A DNA stretch of 64,000 bases from Pedobacter westerhofensis (GTDB taxonomy: Bacteria > Bacteroidota > Bacteroidia > Sphingobacteriales > Sphingobacteriaceae): the NCBI RefSeq assembly GCF_900182595.1, contig NZ_FXTN01000001.1, positions 601,895 to 665,894 on the forward strand, in the 5' to 3' direction. Below, one piece after another: positions 22,853 to 31,617 of this stretch. The position numbers and the translations under genes were made by a program. A model generated the notes under the pieces. The model made no database searches and was not told the origin of the DNA. It saw only the letters and a list, made by a program, of their open reading frames with translations. Within the stretch, counting starts at the first letter, position 1, and each line of letters begins with the position of its first letter.

Positions 22853-25213
22853 ATGCAATTTAAACAAATTTTGCTGTTGGCCATCTTATGCGCCAATGTA
22901 TTTTTCGCGGAGGCTCAAATCAGGCCTTCAACCTTAAGAGGAACACTGAAAAGTAACCTCGGCGAACCTGTCCGCTCAGCGACAATCAAGCTTCAAAACA
23001 CTTCTTATGGTGCCATATCTGATCAGGATGGCGAGTTCGAGATTAAGAACGTTAAACCCGGAAATTATGTTGTACTGATTAAGGTAATCGGGTTTAAGGA
23101 TCATAAAAAGGACATCAGGCTGGCATCCGGCGAAAACCTCCACCTCACGATCAAAGTAACAGAGAATGTGGAGCAAATGGAAACAGTAAACGTTTTAGGA
23201 CGTACTGTTGCCCAGGAGACTAACCGGCAGGCCTTTAATGTTACCGCTATTGATGCCAAAAAGCTTTACAACAGCACACTTGATATTTCAGGTGCCCTGG
23301 ACAGGGTTGCAGGTATCCGTGTAAGGGAATCAGGTGGTGTAGGTTCAAACTTCAATTTGTCCCTTAACGGGTTTTCCGGTAACCATGTGAAGTATTTTAT
23401 CGATGGCATTCCTATGGATAACTTTGGTACCTCTTTCCAGATCAATAATATCCCTATCAATATTGCCGACAGGATTGAGGTTTATAAAGGCGTAGTGCCG
23501 ATGTGGCTGGGATCTGATGCACTGGGCGGTGCAATTAATATTGTAACGGGCGACCGCTACAGGAACTACCTGGATGTATCTTATTCATACGGTTCGTTTA
23601 ACACGCACAGAAGCGTGATCAACGCGGCGGCAACAAGCAAAAACGGGCTCACTATACAGCTGAACGCTTTCCAGAATTACTCTGATAATGACTACAAAGT
23701 AAAAGTTGAAGCTTCGGATATCTACACCGGCGCCTTTGCCCCGGCTGCCCTGTTAAGAAGGTTCAACGATAAATACCATAACGAAACGGCAATCCTCAAT
23801 GTGGGCGTGGTAGATAAAAGTTATGCCGATAAATTACTGTTCGGGATTACTACCGGACAAAACTACAAGGAAATCCAGACTGGGGCCCGTATGATCCAGG
23901 TATTTGGGGCATGGCACAGAAAAGGAACGATCATCATGCCTACCTTAAAATACAAAAAAACAAACCTGATCCCGGGACTGGATTTAACAGTAAATGCGAA
24001 CTACAATCTTGGAACTGAGCAGAACATTGATACTGTCAATGCAAGGTACGACTGGTACGGCAACTCAAAGCCTACAGGTACCAACGGCGGAGAGCGCTCC
24101 AGAAGCTTATATAAATATAAAAACAACAATGGGCTGGCAACAGCGATGGCAAATTACAAAATCAGTGAACGCCAGTCGGTAGCAGTAAGCAATGTGTTTT
24201 CAACCTTTAACAGGAAAGGAAGCGATGAGCTTAACCCAACGAATAACGACTATGAAACCACTAAGAAAACCAACAAAAATGTGCTGGGACTCGGTTACAA
24301 CTATGACGTAAAAGACAGATGGAGCACCACCGTTTTTGGTAAATATATATCACAGGGCAACACCATCGGAAATGGCGGTTCAGCCAAATCAACCACAACC
24401 AAGTTTGGTTATGGTACCGCTGCAACTTATTTCCTCAACAAAAATGTGCAGGTAAAAGCCTCATATGAGCTCACTAACCGAATGCCGGACGCGCAGGAAA
24501 TATTTGGCGACGTTGAAAACCAGGAGGGCAATCCTTCATTGAAACCCGAAAAAAGTAACAACGTAAACATAGGTGCGAGCTACAGTTTCAGCATCAACAA
24601 AATCAACAACTTCTCTGTCAATGCCAATGCGATTTACAGACATGCCGATAACTTCATCTATAACAGGCTCAACGCCAACCAGTCGAAACTCGTTGCTGAT
24701 AACAGAGACGGCGTAAGTACATGGGGCGCTGATGCAGATATCAGGTACTCATACAAAAACTGGCTGAGTGCAGGAACAACGGTTACCTACCAGTTCCTTC
24801 GTAACCTGCAGATGTACGAGCCGGGATATACATCGGTAAGCCCGCTTTATAAAGACCAGATGCCCAACATACCTTATTTCTTCGGAAACACCGATGTTTC
24901 CGTAACACTAAAAGATGTTTGGAAAAAGGGAAATACGCTCAATATGGGATATAATCTACTGTATGTCCATGCCTTCTGGCTTTACTGGCCAAGTCTGGGA
25001 AGCCAGGCTGCAGGTGATGAGAAACGCGTTGTTCCACAGCAGTTTTCACACGACCTGAATTTTGTGTACAGCATGGCGGGCGGCCGTTACAATGCTGGTG
25101 TAGAAGTTAAAAATATCACCAATGCTTTCCTGTATGACAATTTCAGCCTGCAAAAACCCGGTCGTGGTTTCTACCTGAACCTGAGATACTTTATCAATAA
25201 AACTACTAAATAA
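22853..25213 (+). CDS. TonB-dependent receptor, XusA-like
   Basis: 786 residues: signal peptide (MQFKQILLLAILCANVFFAE, cut near AQ), carboxypeptidase-regulatory-like domain (LRGTLKSNLGEPVRSATIKL), plug (LDISGALDRVAGIRVRESGG; DRIEVYKGVVPMWLGSDALG), and a barrel ending GFYLNLRYFI. It probably imports an iron chelate across the outer membrane. It is followed by a DUF4374 lipoprotein and a PepSY protein, the same order as xusABC of Bacteroides thetaiotaomicron, a system for foreign siderophores. The promoter has an embedded palindrome and the leader two hairpins. Confidence 0.92.
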   Translation: MQFKQILLLAILCANVFFAEAQIRPSTLRGTLKSNLGEPVRSATIKLQNTSYGAISDQDGEFEIKNVKPGNYVVLIKVIGFKDHKKDIRLASGENLHLTIKVTENVEQMETVNVLGRTVAQETNRQAFNVTAIDAKKLYNSTLDISGALDRVAGIRVRESGGVGSNFNLSLNGFSGNHVKYFIDGIPMDNFGTSFQINNIPINIADRIEVYKGVVPMWLGSDALGGAINIVTGDRYRNYLDVSYSYGSFNTHRSVINAAATSKNGLTIQLNAFQNYSDNDYKVKVEASDIYTGAFAPAALLRRFNDKYHNETAILNVGVVDKSYADKLLFGITTGQNYKEIQTGARMIQVFGAWHRKGTIIMPTLKYKKTNLIPGLDLTVNANYNLGTEQNIDTVNARYDWYGNSKPTGTNGGERSRSLYKYKNNNGLATAMANYKISERQSVAVSNVFSTFNRKGSDELNPTNNDYETTKKTNKNVLGLGYNYDVKDRWSTTVFGKYISQGNTIGNGGSAKSTTTKFGYGTAATYFLNKNVQVKASYELTNRMPDAQEIFGDVENQEGNPSLKPEKSNNVNIGASYSFSINKINNFSVNANAIYRHADNFIYNRLNANQSKLVADNRDGVSTWGADADIRYSYKNWLSAGTTVTYQFLRNLQMYEPGYTSVSPLYKDQMPNIPYFFGNTDVSVTLKDVWKKGNTLNMGYNLLYVHAFWLYWPSLGSQAAGDEKRVVPQQFSHDLNFVYSMAGGRYNAGVEVKNITNAFLYDNFSLQKPGRGFYLNLRYFINKTTK

Positions 25214-25237
25214 CATACCAATTTAAACGATAATACA

Positions 25238-26467
25238 ATGAAAACAAACATTACAAAAGCATTTTTAGCGCTTGCATTTGCAGCTGTATTTGCCTCCTGC
25301 TCAAAAAACAGTGATTCCGAAGCAGTAGCCAATGATCCGGGAAACTATATTCTTGCAGTAACACCTGTTGCCTCTACGGCGGTTGCAGATTACTTACTAA
25401 CGGCAAGTGATCTTGATAAAGGTACAGTATCGATTCTTGGAAACGGAATCGAGCAGGATGGTACGTACAGATACTACGTAACAGCTAACAACAAGTTCTT
25501 TAGTATGTTGTACGGACAGGGTAACCCCGGAGCTGTAACTACCTACAACATTACAAATGGTAAATTAACAAAACTCTCAAACTTTGCATCCGAAACGGTA
25601 CAGGCCTTTGCCCCTGTAAACGATGATATCTTAATGTTAAAAATCCCAAGAGCGATCACCAACCCGCTCGCTAACTTCTACCGTGTCAACACAACCAGCA
25701 TGCTGATTGTTGGTGAAGGCACAGTGAATACCCAAACCATCCTGGGAAATGGCGAATCTGCTTTCTTTAGCTGGATCAAACAGGTAGGAACCAAAGTTTA
25801 TGCCCCTTTCTTCTCGATCAAAGCTTGCTGCGGTGCAGCTTTTGGTACAGCTTTTCCTGATCAGGCCTGGATCGCAGTTTACTCTTACCCGGGAATGCAA
25901 CTGGAAAAAGTAATTACAGATAACAGAACCAGTTTCATTGGAAGATACTTTACAGATGGTCTGGCAGTAGTTGAAAACGGCGATACCTATGCTTTCTCTT
26001 CTTCAGTAGCGACAAGCAATGGTACGATTTTAAATTCCACCAAACCATCAGCGATTACAAGACTTAAATCCGGCGTTACAGAATTTGACCAGACTTATTT
26101 GTTCAACTTTGAAACAAAATCAAATGGTTACGTGATTACCAACTGGACTTATGTTGGTGCCAACAACTTCGTAGCCAACGTATCAAAAAAGGCTGACAGA
26201 GGCGCATATACTGTGGGAAATGAATTGGCTATCGTGAACGTGGCTGATCAGTCAGTTAAAATGGTTACGGGAATGCCGCTTCCATCTGAGATTGCCAGCA
26301 TTACCAGCAATAACTACTCACCTAAAGACGGAAAAACTGCCTACTATGGCGTGAACCTGAAAACAGGTGCAAGCTATGTATACAAAATTGATGCTTCAAC
26401 AGCTGTTGCCACACAAGGCCTGAAAGTTGAAGGCGGTTCGCTTACAGCTATCCAAAACATCAAATAG
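25238..26467 (+). CDS. DUF4374 surface lipoprotein, XusB-like
   Basis: 409 residues. Lipoprotein signal MKTNITKAFLALAFAAVFAS followed by the lipobox cysteine (FASC) and SKNSDSE, then a predicted beta-propeller (repeated strands such as YYVTANNKFFSMLYGQGNPG, FYRVNTTSML, TYLFNFETKSNGYVITN). DUF4374 proteins encoded beside TonB receptors include XusB, which holds siderophore at the cell surface. The exact ligand is unknown. Spacing is 24 bases from the receptor gene and 44 to the PepSY gene. Confidence 0.88.
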   Translation: MKTNITKAFLALAFAAVFASCSKNSDSEAVANDPGNYILAVTPVASTAVADYLLTASDLDKGTVSILGNGIEQDGTYRYYVTANNKFFSMLYGQGNPGAVTTYNITNGKLTKLSNFASETVQAFAPVNDDILMLKIPRAITNPLANFYRVNTTSMLIVGEGTVNTQTILGNGESAFFSWIKQVGTKVYAPFFSIKACCGAAFGTAFPDQAWIAVYSYPGMQLEKVITDNRTSFIGRYFTDGLAVVENGDTYAFSSSVATSNGTILNSTKPSAITRLKSGVTEFDQTYLFNFETKSNGYVITNWTYVGANNFVANVSKKADRGAYTVGNELAIVNVADQSVKMVTGMPLPSEIASITSNNYSPKDGKTAYYGVNLKTGASYVYKIDASTAVATQGLKVEGGSLTAIQNIK

Positions 26468-26511
26468 TAACTGTCAGATTAATAAATACGATACGCATCA
26501 CAATTAAAACA

Positions 26512-27834
26512 ATGGCCACAGGAACCAACAATGCCCCCTTCAAAAAGAAAACAAAAGATTCTCTTTTTACCCGCATCAATAAATGGTTGCATTTATGGCT
26601 GGGACTGGCATCCGGAATCATTGTTTTAATTGTATGTGTTACCGGCTGTATCTGGGTTTTTAACGAAGAAATCACGGCGCTGCTGGAACCTGAAACAAAA
26701 ATTGAAAAGCAGGATAAAACTGTATTAAAACCCTCCCAGATCAGCGCGATTGCAGCACAGGCTTACCCGAAGATGGTGGTTGCCTATGCGCAATACATCC
26801 AGGGCAGGGCCATTAATGTAACGCTGCGAAATCCCAGGGAGCGGGAACGCCGCGGCGGCGGAACTACGCTGAAGGTTAATCCTTATACAGGAGAGATCAT
26901 CAGCAGGGAAGTGCGCAAAAAAGGTGAAATCGATTTCTTCAGGTTTATCCTCAACGGGCACCGTAACCTATGGCTGCCCCGCGAAATCGGCAGGCCCATT
27001 GTAAATTATGGCACGCTGGTATTTACGGTCATCCTGATCACAGGGCTCATCTGGTGGTACCCAAAAAAATGGAACAAGAGTACAGTTGACAAAAGCTTTA
27101 AGATCAAATGGGGCGCTTCTTTTAAACGGCTAAACCTTGATCTTCACAATGTGCTTGGTTTTTATGCCATGCTTTTCCTGCTTACTATTGCCCTCACCGG
27201 AATGGTGTTCGGCATCAGATGGTACAGCGAGGGGCTATACTGGATAACCTCAGGTGGCGAAAAACTGACTGAATTCAGGAACATGAAATCAGATACACTG
27301 AATATCAAACACCTGTACAGCCCGCAGCAGGCGATGGACATTGCATGGGCCAAAGTCACTGCAAAACATCCGCGTTCAGAAGGATTTTACTATGCTTTCC
27401 CTGTTACTTCACAGGCAAAAGCGACGATCGGCATCACCGTATATCCCAGTGCCGGACAGTTTTACAATAACCAGAGCTATACATTTGATCAGCATTCGCT
27501 GAAAGAAATCAAAGGCAAAGGCGTTTATGCTGCCTCATTCGAAGAGTCAGGCTTCGGCGGTAAGCTGCGCAAGATGAATTACGATATTCATATCGGCAGC
27601 ATCCTGGGTTTCCCAGGCAAGTTACTTGCCTTTCTGTCTGCATTGATTGGCGCAAGTTTACCTATCACCGGATTTCTGGTCTGGTATGGCCGCAAGTTTA
27701 AGAAAAAGAAACCTTCAAAGTTATCAGTCGCTGAGCTTAACAAAGCAGGCCTGGCGCCGAAGCCAAAACTACGGACCATCAGCAAACAGGAAGAACAGGT
27801 ATTTCAATTGAATACGGAAGGCACCAAAATATAG
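26512..27834 (+). CDS. PepSY-associated TM protein, XusC-like
   Basis: 440 residues with four membrane helices: near residues 27-47 (LWLGLASGIIVLIVCVTGCI), 165-185 (LVFTVILITGLIWWYP), 215-235 (MLFLLTIALTGMVFGI) and 370-395 (FLSALIGASLPITGFLVWYG), each pair enclosing a periplasmic PepSY region. Such inner-membrane proteins are thought to act as ferric-siderophore reductases or chelate handlers; XusC is the named relative. Conserved histidines HLWLG, GHRN, DLHN and DIHIG fit heme or metal binding. Last gene of the operon. Confidence 0.88.
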   Translation: MATGTNNAPFKKKTKDSLFTRINKWLHLWLGLASGIIVLIVCVTGCIWVFNEEITALLEPETKIEKQDKTVLKPSQISAIAAQAYPKMVVAYAQYIQGRAINVTLRNPRERERRGGGTTLKVNPYTGEIISREVRKKGEIDFFRFILNGHRNLWLPREIGRPIVNYGTLVFTVILITGLIWWYPKKWNKSTVDKSFKIKWGASFKRLNLDLHNVLGFYAMLFLLTIALTGMVFGIRWYSEGLYWITSGGEKLTEFRNMKSDTLNIKHLYSPQQAMDIAWAKVTAKHPRSEGFYYAFPVTSQAKATIGITVYPSAGQFYNNQSYTFDQHSLKEIKGKGVYAASFEESGFGGKLRKMNYDIHIGSILGFPGKLLAFLSALIGASLPITGFLVWYGRKFKKKKPSKLSVAELNKAGLAPKPKLRTISKQEEQVFQLNTEGTKI

Positions 27835-27888
27835 CTATAATAATCTTCCCTCGCCTGTTCAGCAAACTTAACTTTTAATTCTCTCTCT

Positions 27889-27916
27889 GATAACCGGCTA
27901 TGAACAGCCGGTTATC
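27889..27916 (+). terminator. Hairpin after the TonB/DUF4374/PepSY operon
   Basis: GATAACCGGCT (27889-27899) pairs perfectly with AGCCGGTTATC (27906-27916), loop ATGAAC, 55 bases after the PepSY stop. It lacks a strong T-tract but is the only end signal before the next promoter. Confidence 0.55.
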
Positions 27917-27984
27917 TCCTTAGTCTATTATCCATACATCATACCGGTCAAAACACACAAAAAATAATTTTTTTTATTTTGCTA

Positions 27985-28014
27985 TTGACAAATTAAATTT
28001 TGTTAGTACATTTG
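27985..28014 (+). promoter_or_regulatory. Promoter of the aromatic amino acid operon
   Basis: TACATTTG at 28007-28014 fits TAnnTTTG, and ATTG at 27984-27987 lies 19 bases upstream as the -33 element. Predicted transcription start is about 28020, some 50 bases before the leader peptide start. Confidence 0.6.
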
Positions 28015-28047
28015 GAAAAATAAAAAATACATAAGGGGAGCTGCTAA

Positions 28048-28200
28048 TTAGTCCCAAAGATAAAAAGATGAGAAACATCACTACATATTGGTTTGGTTAC
28101 TTCTACTACTTTAGTAAGAGCCGGGACTGATATGCAATCAAAAGAAACAAGATAAATTGTATATGAAAAGTCCCGGCCTAAAGCCGGGACTTTTTTTTTT
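28048..28200 (+). promoter_or_regulatory. Ribosome-mediated transcription attenuator of the aromatic operon
   Basis: Region 3 AGTCCCGGC (28169-28177) pairs with region 4 GCCGGGACT (28183-28191), loop CTAAA, then T10: a strong terminator. GCCGGGACT also occurs at 28120-28128 (region 2), so it can pair with region 3 as an antiterminator. Region 2 overlaps the leader peptide stop at 28128-28130, so a ribosome reaching the stop masks it and termination follows. Stalling at the aromatic codons leaves it free. TTAGTCCC (28048-28055) can pair with GGGACTGA (28123-28130), and codons 28090-28100 can pair with 28114-28122; both would hold region 2 when untranslated or unstalled. Confidence 0.88.
28068..28130 (+). 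CDS. Aromatic leader peptide
   Basis: A 20-residue ORF in the leader of the aromatic operon; residues 7-15 are YWFGYFYYF: four Tyr, three Phe, one Trp in nine positions. It is too short and too biased to be an ordinary protein and stops inside region 2 of the attenuator. It should sense the supply of all three charged aromatic tRNAs, fitting the downstream genes for shared and Phe-specific steps. Confidence 0.88.
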   Translation: MRNITTYWFGYFYYFSKSRD

Positions 28201-28254
28201 ATGCAAAATTTCGAACTTCTTGAGTACCAAATTAACACAGAGATCAATCAAAAA

Positions 28255-29088
28255 ATGAACACATCAGTAAGAGTAGCAATCCAGGGTATCAAAGCATCAT
28301 TTCATGAGGAAGCTGCTTTCAAGTTCTTTGGCAACAACATTCAAACCATTGAATGTAACTCCTTTAAAAAAACTTGCGAGGTAATGGACGCCAATGAGGC
28401 TGACTATGTGGTTATGGCTATTGAGAACTCAATTGCCGGCAGCCTTTTACCCAACTACACACTGATCAGGGAACACAATTTTGCCATCACCGGCGAAGTT
28501 TACCTGCCGATACAACTGCACCTGATGGGACTGCCGGGCGTAAAGCTTGAAGATGCACAGTTTGTAACTTCGCACCCTATCGCGCTTCGCCAGTGCATCG
28601 ACTTTTTTGATGATTTCCCGCACCTTAAAATTGTGGAAAGTACAGACACTGCTGCCTGTGCTAAAAAGATTAAGGACGAAGGGCTGACCGATACGCTGGC
28701 TGTTGCCAATACGCTGGCAGCCAAACTTTACGGACTGAACATCCTGGAAAGAAGAATTGAATCCAACAGTAAAAACTATACACGCTTCCTGATCCTGCAA
28801 AAGGAGAAAAACGAAGACCTGCAAGAGATCAGCAAAGCTTCGATCGTTTTCCAGGTAGGCAACCATGTTGGTGCGCTTTCACAGGTACTGAACATCTTTG
28901 CCGAGCAAAACGTAAACCTGAGCAAAATCCAGTCGATGCCCGTACTGGGAAAAAGAAACGAGTATTATTTTTATGTAGACCTGGAATGGACGGATACCGA
29001 TAAATATGATATCGCCGTCCGCAAAGCACTCAAGTACACCGTGAACTTTAACATCATGGGAGAATATCTTAAGAACGACAAAGTATAA
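28255..29088 (+). CDS. pheA: Prephenate dehydratase
   Basis: 277 residues. Prephenate to phenylpyruvate. Dehydratase domain: RVAIQGIKASFHEEAAFKFF, MAIENSIAGSLLPNYTLI (SxAGSL), and SNSKNYTRFLIL (the TRF motif) near residue 175. C-terminal ACT domain: IVFQVGNHVGALSQVLNIFA, NLSKIQSMPVLGKRNEYYFY, for phenylalanine feedback. No chorismate mutase domain here; that is fused to the DAHP synthase. The frame opens at ATG 28201 inside the terminator T-run, but ATG 28255 is where family homology begins and is preferred. Confidence 0.93.
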   Translation: MNTSVRVAIQGIKASFHEEAAFKFFGNNIQTIECNSFKKTCEVMDANEADYVVMAIENSIAGSLLPNYTLIREHNFAITGEVYLPIQLHLMGLPGVKLEDAQFVTSHPIALRQCIDFFDDFPHLKIVESTDTAACAKKIKDEGLTDTLAVANTLAAKLYGLNILERRIESNSKNYTRFLILQKEKNEDLQEISKASIVFQVGNHVGALSQVLNIFAEQNVNLSKIQSMPVLGKRNEYYFYVDLEWTDTDKYDIAVRKALKYTVNFNIMGEYLKNDKV

Positions 29089-29138
29089 TTACCCCCAAAT
29101 AAACAAAATCGAAAACCCCCTATTTAATCACCCATATC

Positions 29139-30275
29139 ATGAAATTAAATCTTAACATCCAGCCATTAGAGAGCTGGTTGAACATTAAAAACGAACCGCT
29201 CATCATCTCTGGACCTTGCAGCGCTGAAACTGAAGAACAATTGGTATCTACAGCTAACCTTTTGGCTGCAACCGGTAAAGTATCTGTATTAAGAGCAGGT
29301 ATCTGGAAACCACGTACCCGTCCGGGAGAATTTGAAGGTATCGGAAGCATCGGACTGGAATGGTTAAAAAGAGCAAAAGCTGAAACAGGATTACCTACAG
29401 CTGTTGAAGTTGCAACTGCAAAACATGTTGAAGAAGCTTTGGCTGCAGGTGTTGATATCCTGTGGATCGGTGCAAGATCTACGGCTAACCCTTTCACTGT
29501 ACAGGAAATTGCTGATGCACTAAAAGGCCATGATGTCCCTGTATTGATCAAGAACCCGGTAAACCCTGATATTTCACTGTGGATCGGTGCTTTAGAGCGT
29601 ATCAACAATGCAGGTATTACTAAAATAGGTGCGATCCACCGTGGTTTCTCTTCATACGAAAAAAGCTCTTTCCGTAACGAACCAATGTGGGAAATGGCTA
29701 TTCAGCTGAAAACTTTATGCCCTACATTACCGATCATCAATGACCCGTCACATATCTGCGGAAACCGCGAACTGATCCCTTACATTGCTCAAAAAGCACT
29801 GGATCTGGATATGCAGGGATTAATGATCGAATCACATATCGATCCTTCTGTAGCATGGACTGACGCGAAACAACAGGTAACACCTTCAGCTCTGGAAGAA
29901 CTGGTTTCTAAACTGAACCTGCGCGACCCGGAAGCACCAAACGAAGCCTTTGCGGATAAACTTGGAGAATTACGTCAGAAAATTGATAAAATCGATGACA
30001 TCCTGATCCAGAAACTGGGTGAGCGTATGGCTATCGTTGAACAAATCGGTAACTACAAAAAAGATAACAAAGTAACGATCCTTCAGGTTAACCGCTGGGA
30101 TGAGATCCTTAAAAAAGGAACTGCATTTGCAAAAGCGCTTAAACTGGACCTGGGCTTTACAGAAAAATTCCTTGAACTTGTTCACGGTGAGTCGATCAGA
30201 AAACAAACTGAGATCATGAACGAAGGTAAAACCGAAGAAGAAATAGTTGAAGCTACATCAGGCGAAAAAGCATAA
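29139..30275 (+). CDS. Bifunctional DAHP synthase / chorismate mutase (type II)
   Basis: 378 residues. The N-terminal two thirds is a KdsA-like (type I beta) DAHP synthase: ISGPCSAETEEQLVSTANLL, LRAGIWKPRTRPGEFEGIGS, GARSTANPFTVQEIADAL, VLIKNPVNPDISLWIGALER, DPSHICGNRELIPYI. A linker near residue 265 leads to an AroQ-type chorismate mutase (LGELRQKIDKIDDILIQKLG, RMAIVEQIGNYKKDNKV). This fusion is usual in Bacteroidota and couples entry into the pathway with the Phe/Tyr branch. Gap of 50 bases after pheA, same operon. Confidence 0.95.
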   Translation: MKLNLNIQPLESWLNIKNEPLIISGPCSAETEEQLVSTANLLAATGKVSVLRAGIWKPRTRPGEFEGIGSIGLEWLKRAKAETGLPTAVEVATAKHVEEALAAGVDILWIGARSTANPFTVQEIADALKGHDVPVLIKNPVNPDISLWIGALERINNAGITKIGAIHRGFSSYEKSSFRNEPMWEMAIQLKTLCPTLPIINDPSHICGNRELIPYIAQKALDLDMQGLMIESHIDPSVAWTDAKQQVTPSALEELVSKLNLRDPEAPNEAFADKLGELRQKIDKIDDILIQKLGERMAIVEQIGNYKKDNKVTILQVNRWDEILKKGTAFAKALKLDLGFTEKFLELVHGESIRKQTEIMNEGKTEEEIVEATSGEKA

Positions 30276-30343
30276 CAACACAGGAAAATCTGCAGGGGCT
30301 TTGATGTATACAGCTCCTGCATGCTTTACCTGTCTCTAAAAAA

Positions 30344-31606
30344 ATGGTTATGAATAAAAACGCAGTTGTTTCGTTTGGCGCGCCAAAGGATATCCATGCA
30401 ACTATTAATTTAACGGGTTCTAAAAGTGAAAGCAACAGGGCGCTGATCATCGCAGCCCTGAGCAAGGGGATGGTAACGGCAAAAAACTTGTCTGACGCCG
30501 CAGATACCGTTGTGCTGAACAATATTCTGGTGGGGCTGAGCACTGCGCCGGTAGAGGACAGAAGAACTGTTGATGTTGGCCATGCCGGCACTGCAATGCG
30601 TTTCCTTACAGCTTTCCTTTCTACGATCCCTGAACAGTTTACACTGACAGGCTCCAAAAGGATGCAGGAACGCCCTATCGGGATTCTGGTAGACGCACTG
30701 AAAAGCCTTGGGGCGGATATCTCTTATGAGAAAAATGAAGGTTACCCTCCCCTGCTGATCAACGGCGGTTTAACCAATACTCCATCCGAAGTTTCTATCC
30801 GCGGAAATGTAAGCAGCCAGTACCTATCTGCACTGCTGATTATTGCGCCTACCCTTCCAAATGGCTTGTCACTCAATATCACGGGCGGATTAACCTCAAG
30901 GCCTTACCTGGAGATGACGCTGAACATGCTGGCTTCTGCCGGTATTGCACACAGCTGGGAAGGCGATACGATCCATATCAAACGTCAGGTACATCAGTCA
31001 GCTACGCTGGTAGTTGAGCCCGACTGGAGTGCAGCTTCGTACTGGTACAGTATTGCAGCCCTGGCTGACAAAGCGGACATTACACTGCCCAATCTGAGGG
31101 AAGAAAGCCTGCAGGGCGACAGTGAAATCCAGCAGATCATGATCCCGCTGGGCGTTGCTACTTCACGTACCAAAGGTGGGATTCGGCTGGTTTCGGCAGC
31201 AGAGCAGGCATTAACAACCGTTCTGAACCTGAAGGACTGCCCCGACCTGGCACAAACGATTATTGTTTGCGCCGCAGCGAAGGGACTGAACCTGGCATTT
31301 ACCGGCCTGGAAACACTGAAGATCAAGGAAACCAACAGGGTGCTGGCATTGCAGACTGAACTGGCGAAGATTGGTGTTACCTTAAACGAGGATAATGAAG
31401 TGTATACGCTGGATTGTTCAGGATTACATTTCCCGGAGAAGATCAGCATTGCTACCTATGACGATCACCGCATGGCGATGGCATTTGCACCACTGAGCCT
31501 GCTGATCAAATCGGTTGAAATAGAGGATTACCAGGTAGTAGAAAAATCTTATCCAGATTTTTGGAAAGATCTGCAGAAAGCTGGTTTTACAGTAGAAGAA
31601 CTTTAA
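30344..31606 (+). CDS. aroA: 3-phosphoshikimate 1-carboxyvinyltransferase (EPSP synthase)
   Basis: 420 residues. Seen: LTGSKSESNRALIIAALSKG near residue 25, DVGHAGTAMRFLTAFLSTIP (GTAMRF) near 75, RMQERPIGILVDALKSLGAD near 105, GNVSSQYLSALLIIAP, PDWSAASYWYSIAALA, LKIKETNRVLALQTELAKIG and YDDHRMAMAFAPLSL (DHRMAMA). All active-site blocks are present. Two start choices, ATG 30344 or ATG 30350. Third gene of the attenuated operon. Confidence 0.96.
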   Translation: MVMNKNAVVSFGAPKDIHATINLTGSKSESNRALIIAALSKGMVTAKNLSDAADTVVLNNILVGLSTAPVEDRRTVDVGHAGTAMRFLTAFLSTIPEQFTLTGSKRMQERPIGILVDALKSLGADISYEKNEGYPPLLINGGLTNTPSEVSIRGNVSSQYLSALLIIAPTLPNGLSLNITGGLTSRPYLEMTLNMLASAGIAHSWEGDTIHIKRQVHQSATLVVEPDWSAASYWYSIAALADKADITLPNLREESLQGDSEIQQIMIPLGVATSRTKGGIRLVSAAEQALTTVLNLKDCPDLAQTIIVCAAAKGLNLAFTGLETLKIKETNRVLALQTELAKIGVTLNEDNEVYTLDCSGLHFPEKISIATYDDHRMAMAFAPLSLLIKSVEIEDYQVVEKSYPDFWKDLQKAGFTVEEL

Positions 31607-31617
31607 TATAAAATAAA

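Noticed and set aside
28201..28254. pheA start at ATG 28201
   Set aside because: It would begin directly after the terminator T-run with no room for ribosome binding; the family sequence begins at 28255.
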